Source: Flaccisagitta enflata | Lineage: Eukaryota > Chaetognatha > Sagittoidea > Aphragmophora | Direction of reading: 5' to 3' | Assembly (NCBI GenBank): GCA_965153355.1 | Contig: OZ231127.1 | Location: 41,664,001-41,728,000 of the forward strand | DNA length: 64,000 nucleotides | Part shown: one piece after another, positions 1 through 11,079 of the stretch | Position numbering within the stretch: position 1 is the first letter of the stretch | How the letters are laid out: every line of letters starts with the position of its first letter | Made by a program: the position numbers and the translations under genes | The notes under the pieces: model-generated | Seen by the model: only the letters and a program-made list of their open reading frames with translations | Databases searched by the model: none | Told to the model about the DNA's origin: nothing

Positions 1-243
1 AGTCATCTGTTAAGCAGTCTACGTGCGGTAGCGTACAGATAGGCTATGCAGAGTGACAAGCAAAGCGAAGCAGTCAATTTTTTCACGTTGGCGATTAGAT
101 CAGAATGCGGATTGACTTTTTTTATCTATAAAATGTTATTCTTCATGTGTGCTAGATTTTTTTCCTTTCCTTTCCTCGTATCGCTTCTTTACCTTTTTTT
201 TCTTTTTCTTTTCGTTTCATTCTTTTCTCTCCCATATCTCCAT

Positions 244-545
244 CGTTCGTTCGTTCGTTTGTTCGTTCGTTCGTTCGTTCTTTCTGTCTTTCTTTCCGTC
301 TTTCTTTCTGTCTTTCTCTGTGTCTGTCTTTCTCTGTGTCTGTCTTTCTCTGTGTCTGTTTTTCTCTGTGTCTGTCTTTCTCTGTGTCTTTCTTTCTGTC
401 TTTCTTCCGTCTGTCTTTCTTTCTTTCTTTCTTTCCGTCTGTCTTTCTTTCCTTCTTTCCTTCTTTTGTTCTATCGTTATATTGTTCTTGCTTTCTTTCT
501 TGCTTTCTTGCTTTCTTTCTTTCCAGTTTTTTATTCTTTTTCTTC
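244..545. repeat. Imperfect TTTC/TCTG/TTCG pyrimidine tract
   Basis: About 300 bases of almost pure pyrimidine on the plus strand. It moves from GTTC units through TCTGTGTCTGTCTT units to TTTC units. It gives long open Phe/Leu/Ser frames in all phases, which are artefacts of the repeat. Confidence 0.9.
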
Positions 546-1005
546 TAAGCAGATGGTGACTTAGTTTGACGGTCGGTCACGATTTCTTGCGATTCGCGAA
601 TGAGCGGACCTCCGCTCTATTCAAAATGCCCATCTCTAGACTACAGTCTTCTTCATCATTATCCCCACATGACCTGGGTTACTATTCGCGTGTATCTGTT
701 ATTCTGAATTATGGACAAATTGATAAAAGGAAGAATGGACGTATTAACTGACAATTTGAGGACGCTACTATACGCTTAGACGCAATGATTGCATAAGAAA
801 GATTTTTGGTTTTCACCATTAGGAAAAAACGCGTGAATTACGGAAGTCACCTGGTTACGAGTCCATAACAGAAATTTTTGCAATGAGATATTCCCGCTTT
901 TTGAATGGTATTAGTTGGACGGGAAACTCTGTATTGATTCAACTCGAATCACTCTCCTAGTCTCAGTGAAATTTCACTTAATCTTCATCGGATTTCTCAT
1001 TCTAC
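546..1005. other. Gene-free unique sequence
   Basis: AT-rich sequence with no convincing frame, no repeat-family match inside the window and no RNA gene that I can see. Confidence 0.5.
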
Positions 1006-1053
1006 TTTTTTTAGTCGCCTGTTACGCAACTCTACACCCCGCTTTGTCGGTCC

Positions 1054-1120
<67 letters not shown>

Positions 1121-1261
1121 CGTCCGTCCATCTCACTTTACTTTTTCGGCGTTAATGGGGGTTTTGGCCTTACTGCTCCGGCCCAAATGCTCAACTGACC
1201 TCAATTATGGCCCCTGCCCACCCGCACACGACTGGGGTAGCCGTGTATCCAGCCTTGTTTT
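1006..1261 (-). mobile_element. Family A repeat, complete copy
   Basis: Reads TTTTAGTCGCCTGTTACG at its left edge and GCCGTGTATCCAGCCTTG at its right edge, which is the family A pattern in reverse. The core is a (GTCT)n then (GTCC)n array at about 1050-1130. The left palindrome has decayed. Confidence 0.8.
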
Positions 1262-1433
1262 CTTTTAACTTGCTGCGTGTATGTATGCTTTGTCACAACC
1301 CATTTGTTGACGAATATAATTCATATATATTATGTACGAATAGTTTCATCCGATCCCCTAATTTGTATAATGTAGTTATTGCACATGTCCGTTCACAGAA
1401 ACTTGTCAACAAATAACGCAGGGTTGCGCTATC

Positions 1434-1590
1434 ATCGCAGACGGGTGGGCAGCAGCGACCCCCCCCCCCCCCCCACACGATGTATCACACCCGCGATATT
1501 AAAGAATGCGTACTTCGTGTTTTCACTCTTGTGTGACCGATGGTCCAACGGACCAACAGACGGACGAACGGACGAACAAAGCCTCATATC
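1434..1590 (+). mobile_element. Family A repeat, degraded copy
   Basis: GACGGGTGGGCAGCAGCG at the left and a GGACCAACAGACGGACGAAC array followed by CAAAGCC at the right match the middle of family A. A C15 homopolymer interrupts it and both termini are missing. Confidence 0.5.
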
Positions 1591-2676
1591 ATTTAAACAA
1601 AAGGATAGCGGTGCTTTACGATCAGAAATCGACACGTGTTATCGAGGAGGAACATGAAAACCGAGACCTGACGGAATCTCTCCTTTTTCCCTAATTTGCA
1701 TAATGCAGTCAGTCCTCAACTAAGGTTACGGAAGTTCCGTTGAAAACATTTGCTCATGAAACTTCCTAGCTTAAACGAATGTTTTTGTTATAAGAGAAAA
1801 GTGGATATGCTTTAAGTGAGGTAGTTAATCGTTATTAACTACTTGAAGATTTACTGACAAGCTGCGACTCTAATTTAACCCAACAGCGTCTATTGTGCTT
1901 TTTGTTAGCGAAAAGTGTTATGAACAATGAACATACAAGGATTTGAACGCGGATTTTTTTGCCATTACTCATCATTTTTCAAGTCGGATGTCCTCTGTAA
2001 CTTACATGGCAATCTGAGACAAAAACGCATATTGACCTACCCTAATGCCATAGCCAATTTAATAACGAGGTTTACAGCACAACAAATAAACATTGAGGAT
2101 ATTATCTTTTCTACACTGACAGATGAAATCAGGTTCATTCACCACTCACGAGGGGAAGGGAAATAGCACTACGCGTACTATCAATGAAAAAGACGCACTT
2201 TTGCATGGGTTGTTACGGTAACAAATTTTTTAAAAATCTGGTATTTCTACCTTCTTTTGTTGGAAAATGGCATTAGTTTGAAATAAAACTTTTAAATTTT
2301 ATTTTCACAACCTCCTAATGAGATCTCACTGAGATGCTTTTTAGCAAACTAGACCTTTACTTTGAAAGATTCTAGGTTCTAAACCGTTTGGGATACAGAC
2401 CTGGGATTGGACTAGATTGAAAGATTTTTTACAAACCTTCAAAAGTATTTCATTCCAAAAATAATGAATCTAATGATATTTGTTTTTTGAGATATTCCGT
2501 GGCGTTCCTTTATAACGTATTAAACCGCCAAAAATCGTTTCAAAAATGCAAAAAAGTGGATTATTGTAACAAAAATTATGAATTTTTGTCACAAAAATGC
2601 TTAAAAAAGCCGTTTTGAAACGGGCGTTCTCATGCAGTTTTAAAACGATCTTATATTGTCGTTTCAAAACCACAAG
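1591..2676. other. Gene-free AT-rich stretch
   Basis: No frame looks coding and no structured repeat is visible, except that copies of a GTTTCAAAAC-type motif begin near 2540. Confidence 0.5.
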
Positions 2677-3980
2677 TACCGTATTTTCTCTAATTAGCGC
2701 CCCGGGCGCTTTTGAAATTGAAAAAAACATATTGTCATTCTACCCTCCAATTAACGCCCCCTTTGGATCTGTGAGAACTCTAATTATATATTATTCACAA
2801 AAAATGCTACTTAGGATGTCAGATAAAGATAAGATAAAATGTATCTTGCTTGTTTTTTATTTAATCCAAGAAAAAAACCCGCTGAAATATGCAAAATCTT
2901 TTAACTTTTAAAGATTATTTGCTATTCCACCTTCTTCCAAATTACTGTTCTGGAGAGCTCAAAGAGGGGGGGGCGTTAATTGGAGGGGGGGCGATAAATG
3001 GAGAAAATACGGTATGCGCAACTATTTAAACGAATTTTGAGGCATAGTTGCCGTTTCAAAACTTTGCAATTCTAAAGTTTTAAAACCATGAGATTTTTGC
3101 GTTTCAAAACACTTGAAAACAGCCCTAAAGTTACAGCAAGCAAGGGAAAGAATCTATATATTCTTGTAATCATATCACCTTTTTTACCATTTTGAAAACG
3201 CAAAAAATTGAAGTAATGAAACTGAAAAAAAAATGCGTTTAAAAATTGAAACATGGTTATATGCTAGCTTTAACCTAACTGAAATAAATGGAAGAGGGCC
3301 CCGTTAGCCCTCACTGACTGGCTAATACGCACGCTACTCTTGGTTTTCCATAATACTGAATCTGAAAGACATCCTTTTGGCCAGCGGCCCCAAAGGGGTT
3401 GATGATCTATGCATGCATACATATGGGGAATTTTCTCGTCCTTCTTCTTCTTCTCCTTCCCTTCCATCAAATGCTTGCCGTCCTATTGTTGTTGAATTGT
3501 GACTCCATGTTACTTGTATATTATGTAAATTTGCTAATGTGTCATGTTTTACTACTTTGGAGGACGTTACAAAAAGCTTATTTTTTACAGTTTTGAAACT
3601 GCAAAAAGTTGACGAAACTGCAAAAAATTGAATTTATGAAACGTTTTTACAAGCAATTTTTTAACAGTTTCAAAACTGCAAAAAAATTGCTTATAGGAAC
3701 GGCGATTTCATATTTCATAATTTTACTGCCATTGCCACTGCCACTTTTGGAAAAAGCTCATTTCTTCAGTTTTAAAACAATAAAACAAAATGGCTAGAAG
3801 TGAAAAAGAAATGTTATTTTAGTCATGCTTTCAAAAGCCCTTTTTATGCAGTTTTGATACTCCCAAAAAACGCGGTTTCAAAACGGCAACTATGCCTGCG
3901 TTTTGAAACCCCAGATTACAACCACAAATGGACGTTGTTGTATGCATAAATGGTTTTTTGGACGTTTTGAAACTGCTGCA
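2540..3980. repeat. Cluster of GTTTCAAAAC / GTTTTGAAAC motifs
   Basis: The 10-mer GTTTCAAAAC and its reverse complement recur about ten times at irregular spacing, for example near 2612, 2660, 3052, 3100, 3590, 3670, 3868, 3900 and 3965. They are often followed by TGCAAAAA. It could be an old degenerate tandem or foldback array. No coding function is seen. Confidence 0.6.
2677..3014. mobile_element. MITE with CCGTATTTTCTC termini
   Basis: The element starts TACCGTATTTTCTC and ends GAGAAAATACGGTA, an exact 14-base inverted match that includes a TA at each end, as expected of a TA target duplication. The subterminal AATTAGCGCCCC and GGGGCGTTAATT blocks are also inverted. The interior is AT-rich and non-coding. 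It sits inside the GTTTCAAAAC motif cluster. Confidence 0.85.
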
Positions 3981-4132
3981 TACTAGGAGTTTTGATACAT
4001 CGTTCCCCTATTTGGGACGATAATGCCATAATAACGCCAACGGAATAACTGTGTTTTTTATGTCTTTTATCAATGAAAAGAACGGTGCGTCTTTTTTTTT
4101 GATACACGTGGTAATTCACCAATTCAATATTG
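3015..4132. other. Gene-free stretch downstream of RBR gene 1
   Basis: Holds part of the GTTTCAAAAC motif cluster and a block like the family B end near 3370-3400 (GGCCAGCGGCCCCAAAGG). It probably includes the 3' untranslated region of the minus-strand RBR gene that stops at 4133. No polyadenylation signal could be assigned with confidence. Confidence 0.4.
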
Positions 4133-5383
4133 TCATTCGACTTCACCGCCGATTTTCCTTCGGTCTTTCAGGCCCAATTTCTCGCGCTCCTCTTCGCCTT
4201 TGAGTCTCTCATTTTCCACGGATTTGGCGTCATCCGGTTCGTCCCACAACACGCAACAATCGCACTCTTTGCATTTTTCGCCCGGGTCGTGGGCGTGCTG
4301 ACAAAAGTGATCGTATCCTTTGATAGGTTGCTTACACAGGTAACAAAAGAAAGCGCCGCAACGGCACGTCATCTTGTTGCAGCCGCTTTCCTTGAGCATC
4401 GGCGTGGCGCATTTGTGGCATTTGCGCACCAACGCCGTCGTCATCGCTTCTTCCGTCTTCAACCGGACTTTTGATTCGTCGTCGTTTTCCACTTCGTCGC
4501 AAACGTAGCCGTATTCGAAGTGTTTATCCCACGCCACGTTGCAATATTGACACGAAGACTTTTCGCAGTTGAAACAGAAGAAGATTTGCGTCGTGGGTTC
4601 TACGATGCAGTTGAAATCGCAAAACGGGCATTGGTGGAAATGTTCTTGTTGATCGGCGCCACCGTCAGCGCCACCTTCGCCGCCAAATGCCTCGGCCAGC
4701 TCATCCTTCTGTTGCCGCTCTTGAAGCTTTGCCATGACGTTGCCGTCGATAAAGTCGAGATCACGCATGGAAAATGTGGCGTCGCAATTGGTGGTGTCGA
4801 GACAGGTTAAACTAGATTTTCCTGCTTCGAAGGAAATGTTTTCGACGTATCGTTTGATGCAGTCCTGACAGAAGAGATGCCCGTTGTTGCAGGGTACGCT
4901 TTCAGCGACGGCCGCGTCCGCGAAGCAACAACCGCATTCAAATTGAGACTCGTCGACGGTGGATTCGGATTCGGTTATTTTGCCCGTTGACATTGTTGTC
5001 GTAGCCTCTGCTACATTCTGTGGTGGTTCGTCCGCGGATTGACCACTCATTAAAGTTACTCCATCAGTCTCGCTGTAGGCTAATATAACCACTGTCCCAA
5101 TATCCTGCGGAATTTCGCCTGCGGTTTCGGCGCACATGAATTGGGGCCCTTCGTCATCCGTGACAAAGAAACCCAATGGCACCGGTGGCGGTGGCGTCGG
5201 TGGCGGTGTTGGTGGTGGCGGAAGTGCATTGTTGGGGAGATGTAGTTCAGCATCGGTCAACGGAATGTCTTGTTTATCATTGTTATGATCATTGTCGTTT
5301 CCGTCAGCCAGCGAAAGTGCAATGGCTATTTGTATTTGTTCCAACTCATCTAAAGCTGCGTTGTCATTCTCGCCAGACGACAT
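4133..5383 (-). CDS. RBR (RING-IBR-RING) E3 ubiquitin ligase, RNF216/TRIAD3-like, gene 1
   Basis: A single open exon of 416 codons. I start at the ATG at 5381-5383, because the frame upstream opens only through a TTG and soon meets a stop. Residues 13-28 form a ubiquitin-interacting motif (AIALSLADG core). A Pro/Thr stretch lies at 55-69. RING1 starts at Cys150 (FECGCC), the IBR near Cys252 (CPFC) and RING2 near Cys322 (CHKC). The RBR catalytic cysteine should be Cys335 in ESGCNKMTC. The tail (YDHFCQH, then a second Cys cluster and LW) is the RNF216 signature, so transfer of ubiquitin from an E2 through a cysteine thioester is expected. It is far shorter than vertebrate RNF216. All zinc ligands look present. 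Any 5' non-coding exon is not identified. Confidence 0.92.
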   Translation of the reverse strand: MSSGENDNAALDELEQIQIAIALSLADGNDNDHNNDKQDIPLTDAELHLPNNALPPPPTPPPTPPPPVPLGFFVTDDEGPQFMCAETAGEIPQDIGTVVILAYSETDGVTLMSGQSADEPPQNVAEATTTMSTGKITESESTVDESQFECGCCFADAAVAESVPCNNGHLFCQDCIKRYVENISFEAGKSSLTCLDTTNCDATFSMRDLDFIDGNVMAKLQERQQKDELAEAFGGEGGADGGADQQEHFHQCPFCDFNCIVEPTTQIFFCFNCEKSSCQYCNVAWDKHFEYGYVCDEVENDDESKVRLKTEEAMTTALVRKCHKCATPMLKESGCNKMTCRCGAFFCYLCKQPIKGYDHFCQHAHDPGEKCKECDCCVLWDEPDDAKSVENERLKGEEEREKLGLKDRRKIGGEVE

Positions 5384-6482
5384 TTTACTGCTGGTTATAT
5401 CAAACAATTCAATATCAGAAACAATAAACTTTGTACATTGTCAGAGTTGCAGCTAGTAAGGGGAAAAATGGACAAATTAACGAGTAACGTTTATCGGTAT
5501 CCCAACGTCTTCATCCATGAGACATGTTTATTTGGGATCTATAGGCTATACAAATCAAACAATGCTTTTGTCCTTGGGTTATTGACTACTTTGTATTAGT
5601 AAGGACTCAAGTAAATACAGGACTCAGAAGAATCTACCCCAGTCACCACTACGTACTCATGAGAACGATTGAGTAATACCCAACAAGTCTGGATGATCAT
5701 TTTTACCCTATTTTGTCATGGAATCAGTTACAACTCATGGCTTTCAAAACAAAATGTACAAAGCTGCAATATTGCATCAGTTAAGAATTATCGTGCTGCT
5801 TTCCCTTCATTTGTGCATATTCGAATGTGGAGTTTACTTTCATGTCTGCTTTTGAAGCTCAGTCTCAAAAAGCTCAATGTTCAGCTCAGAGCTAAGCTTT
5901 TAGAGCACAATTCCTACTCAAAAAGCTCATTTTTGAGCATGTTATTCAAAAGCTTATTTTGCCCCATTTATTGATGATTGCTAAAGGATTTGATATTTGA
6001 GATGGATTCCTTGTCCCAAAATCTTTTATGGAGCACAAAAAAAAAAAAAAGAAAAAAAAAAGAATATACCAAATGCAAGGGTTCCATGTTTGAATTGCTT
6101 ATGAATATTTTTTTAAAAAATGAAAAAAAAGAAGGTAAAAATCCATTTCTAGTTCACAATTTGCTGCGATACATAGAGCTTCATTGAAAAAAAAGCCAAA
6201 AAAGCAAAAGCTAAAAAAATGAGCCTTTTGTAGGTTTCCGGCTGTATCATTATCTAATCATGAAATTGTTATTTTTCATTGTGTCATTGTGTTATTACTT
6301 TATGATTTTTCCGATAGAATATCCACTTTTTGAGAGAACTATGCTTAAAATCTGCTACAACTTTCCCACAGTAACAGGATGACCAAAAAATTTGGCCCAA
6401 ACATATGAGTATTGAAACGGCACTTAAAAGTGCTCTATCAAGATGAAATTTGGGTCATAACCCAACAACTAGTTCTACACAG
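5384..6482. other. AT-rich gene-free interval upstream of RBR gene 1
   Basis: This should hold the promoter and any 5' exon of RBR gene 1. I looked for a CAP-Gly exon like that of RBR gene 2 and found none. It includes an A-rich run near 6037-6062 and repeated AAAAAGCTCA-type motifs near 5870-5950. Confidence 0.4.
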
Positions 6483-6657
6483 TACCATCTTGGCCATAAA
6501 GATCCGGACAGCTTTGATGTGTAATAACTCGCCTTATTTCAATCGAAGTGAGATGATTTTTAGTCGCGTGCTACGCGCCTCTACACCCCGTTATGTTGGT
6601 CGGTTGGTCGGTCGGTTGGTTGGTTGGTCGGTCGGTTGGTCGGTCGGTCCCCTTTTT

Positions 6658-7092
6658 GGGCAGCGGCCCCAAAGGGCTGATGTTCTGTAGGACACAGGGT
6701 GAATTTCCATACGTCCGTCAGTCCATCCTTCCGTCCTTCCGTCCGTCCCCCCGAAGCTTCCCTATTGAATAACATGGGAAACTGATAAAATGCAAACTTC
6801 CCATTGAATAACATTGGAAATTGATGAATAATGAAAAAAATGTGAAATTCCCATTGAATAACATGGCAAATTGATGAGAAATTGAAAAAATGCAAAACTC
6901 CCATTGAACATTATGGAAAATTGCTCCAAAGGCCTCAAATATGCCCTCTCAGGACGTATGGAAATTCACCCCTGTGTCCTACAAGACATTGGCCCTTTGG
7001 GGCCGCTGCCCTGCTCTCACTCCACTTCTTCAGCTATCACTCCATGCAAGGCATCGGGTACCGCTGACCATGTGCAATCCTTGGATGACTTG
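6658..7092. mobile_element. Family B element, copy 1
   Basis: Begins GGGCAGCGGCCCCAAAGGG directly after a T run, then GTCCTGTAGGACACAGGG. The inverse block GGCCCTTTGGGGCCGCTGCC lies near 6990-7010. It ends GGTACCGCTGACCATGTG and CCTTGGATGACTTGTT. The interior has repeated CCCATTGAATAACATGGAAA units. Confidence 0.75.
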
Positions 7093-7120
7093 TTACTTTT
7101 TCGGCGTTTTTGAGCTTTTT

Positions 7121-7632
7121 GGGCAGCGGCCCCAAAGGGCCGTCCTGTCCGTTTTTTTTTTTTTTTGATTTTAGTGAAGTTGTGTGTCCCCCCCCTTGGC
7201 CATCGAAGCCTCAATTCTGCAGTCTCAGGCCTGATTTTGGCCCCCTGAGCCATCAAATTAGCCCTTTCAGATCTCAATTTAGCCCTTGAGAGCTCAAATC
7301 AGCTCTTCGGACCTCATATATGCCCTCAAGACCGCAAATCAGCCATCCAGACCTCAAATCAGCCCTTCTGGCCTCAAATCAAACCTTCAGGCCTCAAATT
7401 TGTCCTCTAGGCCTCAAGCCTGCCCCCCCAAACCTCAAATCTGCTCCTTTGGGCTAAATCCTGCCATCCCAACTTCAAATCTGCCTCAGGACGTCTCGAA
7501 ATTCACCCCTGTGTCCTACAGGACATTGGCCCTTTGGGGCCTCTGCCCTGCTCTCACTCCACTACTTAACTTGATCACTCCAGCAGGGCATCGGGTACCG
7601 CTGACCATGTGCGATCCTTGGATGACTAGTTG
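7121..7632. mobile_element. Family B element, copy 2
   Basis: Same boundaries as copy 1, from GGGCAGCGGCCCCAAAGG after a T run to CCTTGGATGACTAGTT. The body at about 7200-7490 is an array of roughly 24-base units around CCTCAAATCAGCCCTTC. The inverse block CTACAGGACATTGGCCC closes it. Confidence 0.75.
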
Positions 7633-7706
7633 AGCATACGGCTCCTGTCCAGATGCCCTAGTGACCTTCTCCAGCACTGCTCCTGCCCACCCACACGCAA
7701 CTAGGG

Positions 7707-8021
7707 GGGATAGCTCAGAGGTAGCGTGTGCGCTCGTGGCCCTCTGGGTCACGAGTTCGAGTCCTGCATTGGGCGAGTCTTTTCTACGGAGGTTGGAATT
7801 CTCAACCATGCGAACGGGCTCTAGGAGGGGTTGCCTGGTGAATCCAGTAGAAACAGCTAGCTAGAGGGGAGGGATGGAAGGGAGGAAGGGATGGAAATAA
7901 TGGATCCGGACAGGGGCGCCTCGAATGGTGGATCTGCGTAACTGCATTGGCAGGAAGAACGCCCCTTACTGTACAAAAGTATGGGAAACTTCCACTCCTC
8001 CCAAGTGGCAACAACAACAAC
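7707..8021 (+). mobile_element. tRNA-derived SINE with target duplication
   Basis: The head resembles a tRNA: box A TAGCTCAGAGG at about 7711 and box B AGTTCGAGTCC at about 7754. The T-stem pairs poorly, so it is a tRNA-derived head and not a working tRNA gene. The body is about 240 bases and the tail is (CAA)n at 8009-8021. AACTAGGG at 7699-7706 and 8022-8029 is a clear 8-base target duplication within the family A copy. Confidence 0.85.
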
Positions 8022-8847
8022 AACTAGGGTAGCCGTGTATCCGGCCTTGCTTTTTCAAAATTCGCATCTTCAAAAGATCTATCAAATGAGACCAAGCTGG
8101 TTCCTGTATCTTTATCGGTTTAGAAATAGGAGCCGAATGAAGAAAACATTTGCTTTTTGCGAGTGTGGTGGGCAAATTTTTGCTTGCTTATGGAAGATGG
8201 TGCAATGGCACATTGCGCCAAATGTATTGAAAAATTGATGAGTTATGCTCGTCTAAGGATTAGCCCGGATCAATCCTGGACCTCAATCCAATTCAGAACT
8301 CAAAGATTCAAATGGAAAACCTGCAGAAACTTCGGAAAACAATTCAAAGCAGGGCTGAAATCAATTACATAAAAGGTTTGAATCAACATCACTCCAGAGT
8401 ACCCCCTGTCTCTCTACAAGTCCATGCCAAAGCATAAACAGGTGGTGGAGGATGCCCAACATGGTCATACTTAGTATTAGATGCATTTTGATATGTTTGC
8501 TGCTCACACTTGGTCAATAAATTAACTTATTAGTGCGCTTCAGCCGTTTTTGGACGAGTCCTGACATAGAGTCAAAAATATTAGCAAACAGTGCTCTTAT
8601 TTATTCTGTAGCATAGAACCCCTATGACTAAAGTCTATAAACGTAGCCCTCCACATTGAACCGACAAAAGGTCTTACTTTGGGGATATGGATGGGGTACA
8701 GAAACATAAAGATCAATGTTAAGATAGTCAATTCTAACCTTTTATATAATCATGCATCCTAATGACCACTGGCTACTAGAAACCCTAAATTGCCAATAGA
8801 AGTTCAATTGCGAGGTGTATTAGTAGCTAGGGGAAGTGTCATTATGG

Positions 8848-9089
8848 CACCTTGATCTGGGGGCTGAGAAAAACCCGAGATGAATCTAGAGTGTTTCAAT
8901 AGCTTAATTTACATGAAAAGCATACTTCTAGTTAACCCAGTGAGATGAAATTTTAACTAAAGCTCTGCAAAACCATCTGCTTTCTTCATGTAAAATTTCA
9001 TCCCACTGGGGCAACTAGAAGTATGCTTTTCATGTAATTTAAACTATTGAGATTCATCTCGGGTTTTTCTCAGCCCCCAGATCAAGGTG
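8848..9089. repeat. Long imperfect palindrome
   Basis: CACCTTGATCTGGGGGCTGA at the left is answered by its inverse TCAGCCCCCAGATCAAGGTG at the right. The arms are about 105 bases with few mismatches (ATGAAAAGCATACTTCTAGT matches too) and a loop of about 35 bases. It looks like a foldback MITE and is non-coding. Confidence 0.85.
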
Positions 9090-9213
9090 TATGGGTTGTC
9101 TTTGAAAAAAAGAGCAATTTTGGCTAAAAACAGTGAAATACCTAATATTTATTGATTTTGCTGTTGTGCACCCTTATACACGTACTGTCCGGATCTTTAT
9201 GGCCAAGATGGTA

Positions 9214-10168
9214 GTATGGGCCGTCACGTCATTCACTTGTCCCATTGCTGTTCCAACTAGAAGGCATCAAAGTTAAATCATGAAGTCAGATTTTGCATGA
9301 ATTTTACTGGTTAAATTTGGAGAGATATAAACTATACTCAGCCTAGTGTTTTTCTCATGCTTGGCGTCCCCTGCAAGTCAGTATCATACACACCATGTAG
9401 CCTTGATGTCAGATAGTCATAACAATTGATGAAGGGTGATTAAAAATGTCTGACAAAATGAAGAAAAACCACAGCCACTTGATCAAGCAAATGGTAAAAA
9501 TCAAAGCACATAGACTACATGTGGCTATCGTAATAATTCATTTTCCTGACCATATCTATTGCCTATAGCCAACAGTATCAGCTCACTAGTATAATAAAAC
9601 AAGCGATATTCTCACACAACAAATTGGGAAAGTTGTAGTAAATTTAATTTCAAGCAATGTTCCCTAAAAAAATCTGTCAAAATATTGATATTTCAGCTAA
9701 CATACATAGAAATGCGAAAATGCAAAAATGTATAGAAATGCGTAAGTTTATATCCCATGTATAAGTCCCTTAGGTCTATTCATTTTCTTTTTAGGAATTC
9801 CTCCATATTTTCAAGTCTAGACGTCATCTACTGTATCTGATATTACAATCTATTATCGTTTATTGAATTGAATGAAACCATTGCCAAATCTGCATTTGAA
9901 TGAGAGGCATTCTAGCAAAATGTGGTTCCATTTTGACAGGCTCTAACTTCTAATTCGTTTGAGATAGAGACCTTAGATTAGTTAAGAATGAATAATCTTT
10001 TGAAAATCTTCAAAATCACTATGATAGAAGTGTAGGGGCCTTCTTATGTGTGTTTAATTCGTGAAGTATGTATAGCATTATCTAATTCCTTATGTAATTA
10101 GATTTAAATTTAGGTTATTGTGGGTCATTACATTTTATCAAAGATTATTTTGTAATAACCTTAATGAA
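9214..10168. other. Gene-free AT-rich interval
   Basis: Neither strand shows a believable coding frame, and no repeat-family boundaries are recognisable. Confidence 0.5.
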
Positions 10169-11079
10169 CCGTCTTTAAATCGAAATGGCAAATAGTAAAC
10201 CTTTGTAGCTCCAAAACTACTAGCCCAAAAGCCTTCAAATTTTCAGTGAATGTTGGTAACAACTGACCATTTTGTCATGCCAAAACTCAGATTTTTTTAC
10301 TGAATAGTTTGGGGGTCATTAAAGCATTGAAAATCTATCAATTTTATAGAAAAAAATCAATTTGTCCCAGCTATACTTGGAAGAATCTCCTTATTTTGTT
10401 GTTTTTTTTTCCTGATTAAGCAAGCTTGAACCCTGGGGTTGGTCTTAAATCAAGAGTTGAAATTCATGAATACAGTTTCTGCTTGGAAATTTTATCATTT
10501 TATTGTATTTAAGAAGATTTGAATAATTTTCAAATGATTGACAGTCTGGCTTTGAGCAATGATTGCAAAAAATCAATGATAACCTCACAATATCTCTAAC
10601 TTTTTCTTAATTTTTTTGGTAAAAGTGTAATCTCTGAAAAATTTACTATCATTTGAGACCTACCCCGGAGTTCTAGCTCATTTTTCTTGTCATCTGTATA
10701 TTGATTAAGACAAGTCTTTTAAAAACAAGGCCGTATACACGGCAGCATTAGTCGCGGACGGGTGGGCAGGAGCAGAAAAAGTCGAAAAAGAACTTTGTTA
10801 CCGACGGACGGATGGACGGACCGACGGACCAAAGGACCAAAAAGTGGGTTATAGAGTCGCGTGTCCGCGACTAAAAACAAGAAAAAAAAGATTCAGCCTT
10901 AAAAACTGGGCATTTTCCATGTGTTTTACTGACCCCAAACTATTCAGTAGTAAAATCTGAGTTTTGGCATGACAAAATGGTCAGTTGTTACTAACATTCA
11001 CTGAAAATTTGAAGGCTTTTGGGCTAGAAGTTCTGGAGCTGCAAAGGTTTACTATTTGCCATTTCGATTTAAAGACGGT
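10169..11079. mobile_element. Foldback element with about 150-base inverted arms
   Basis: The left arm 10169-10320 (ACCGTCTTTAAATCGAAATG onward to GTTTGGGGGTCA) is matched in reverse by 10929-11079. Mismatches are few. The loop contains AT-rich sequence and a family A copy at 10723-10876. Confidence 0.8.
10723..10876 (+). mobile_element. Family A repeat, complete short copy
   Basis: Runs from AACAAGGCCGTATACACGG through GACGGGTGGGCAGGAGC and a GGAC/CGAC array to TAGAGTCGCGTGTCCGCGAC and TAAAAAC. It lies in the loop of the foldback element. Confidence 0.85.

Larger units (their letters stand above)
6556..8050 (-). mobile_element. Family A repeat split by family B and SINE insertions
   Basis: The left piece (TTTTAGTCGCGTGCTACGCG, then a GGTC/GGTT array) is at 6556-6657. 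Middle pieces are at about 7093-7120 and 7633-7706. The last piece, TAGCCGTGTATCCGGCC, is at 8029-8050. Together they line up with the uninterrupted copy at 11818-12034 in reverse, including GGCGTTTTTGAGCTTTTT and GACCTTCTCCAGCACTGCTC. It inserted in a T run of the Tc1-like element. Confidence 0.8.
6483..9213 (-). mobile_element. Tc1/mariner-like element, dead, carrying nested insertions
   Basis: The ends are TACCATCTTGGCCATAAAGA and its inverse ending GGCCAAGATGGTA, sharing ends with a short copy at 21801-22396. The pieces at 6483-6556 and about 8050-8530 align to that copy. On the plus strand, 8050-8470 still shows transposase remains: an RPSWFLYLYRF-like segment, an LDLNPIQ-like DLNPIE motif and an ending like the ITPEYLQSLYESMP region of Tc1 proteins. 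Stops and insertions break the frame. A family A copy, two family B copies and a SINE are inserted in it, and a palindrome occupies 8848-9089. Confidence 0.75.

Noticed and set aside
915-1268. Hydrophobic frame with a Leu-Ser-Val-Cys repeat
   Set aside because: It reads through the (GTCT)n core of a family A copy.
5384-5407. Eight-residue N-terminal extension of RBR gene 1
   Set aside because: It depends on a TTG start. The ATG at 5381-5383 is used instead.
7707-7780. Functional tRNA gene
   Set aside because: Box A and B are present, but the T-stem pairs poorly and the sequence continues into a SINE body with a tail and target duplication.
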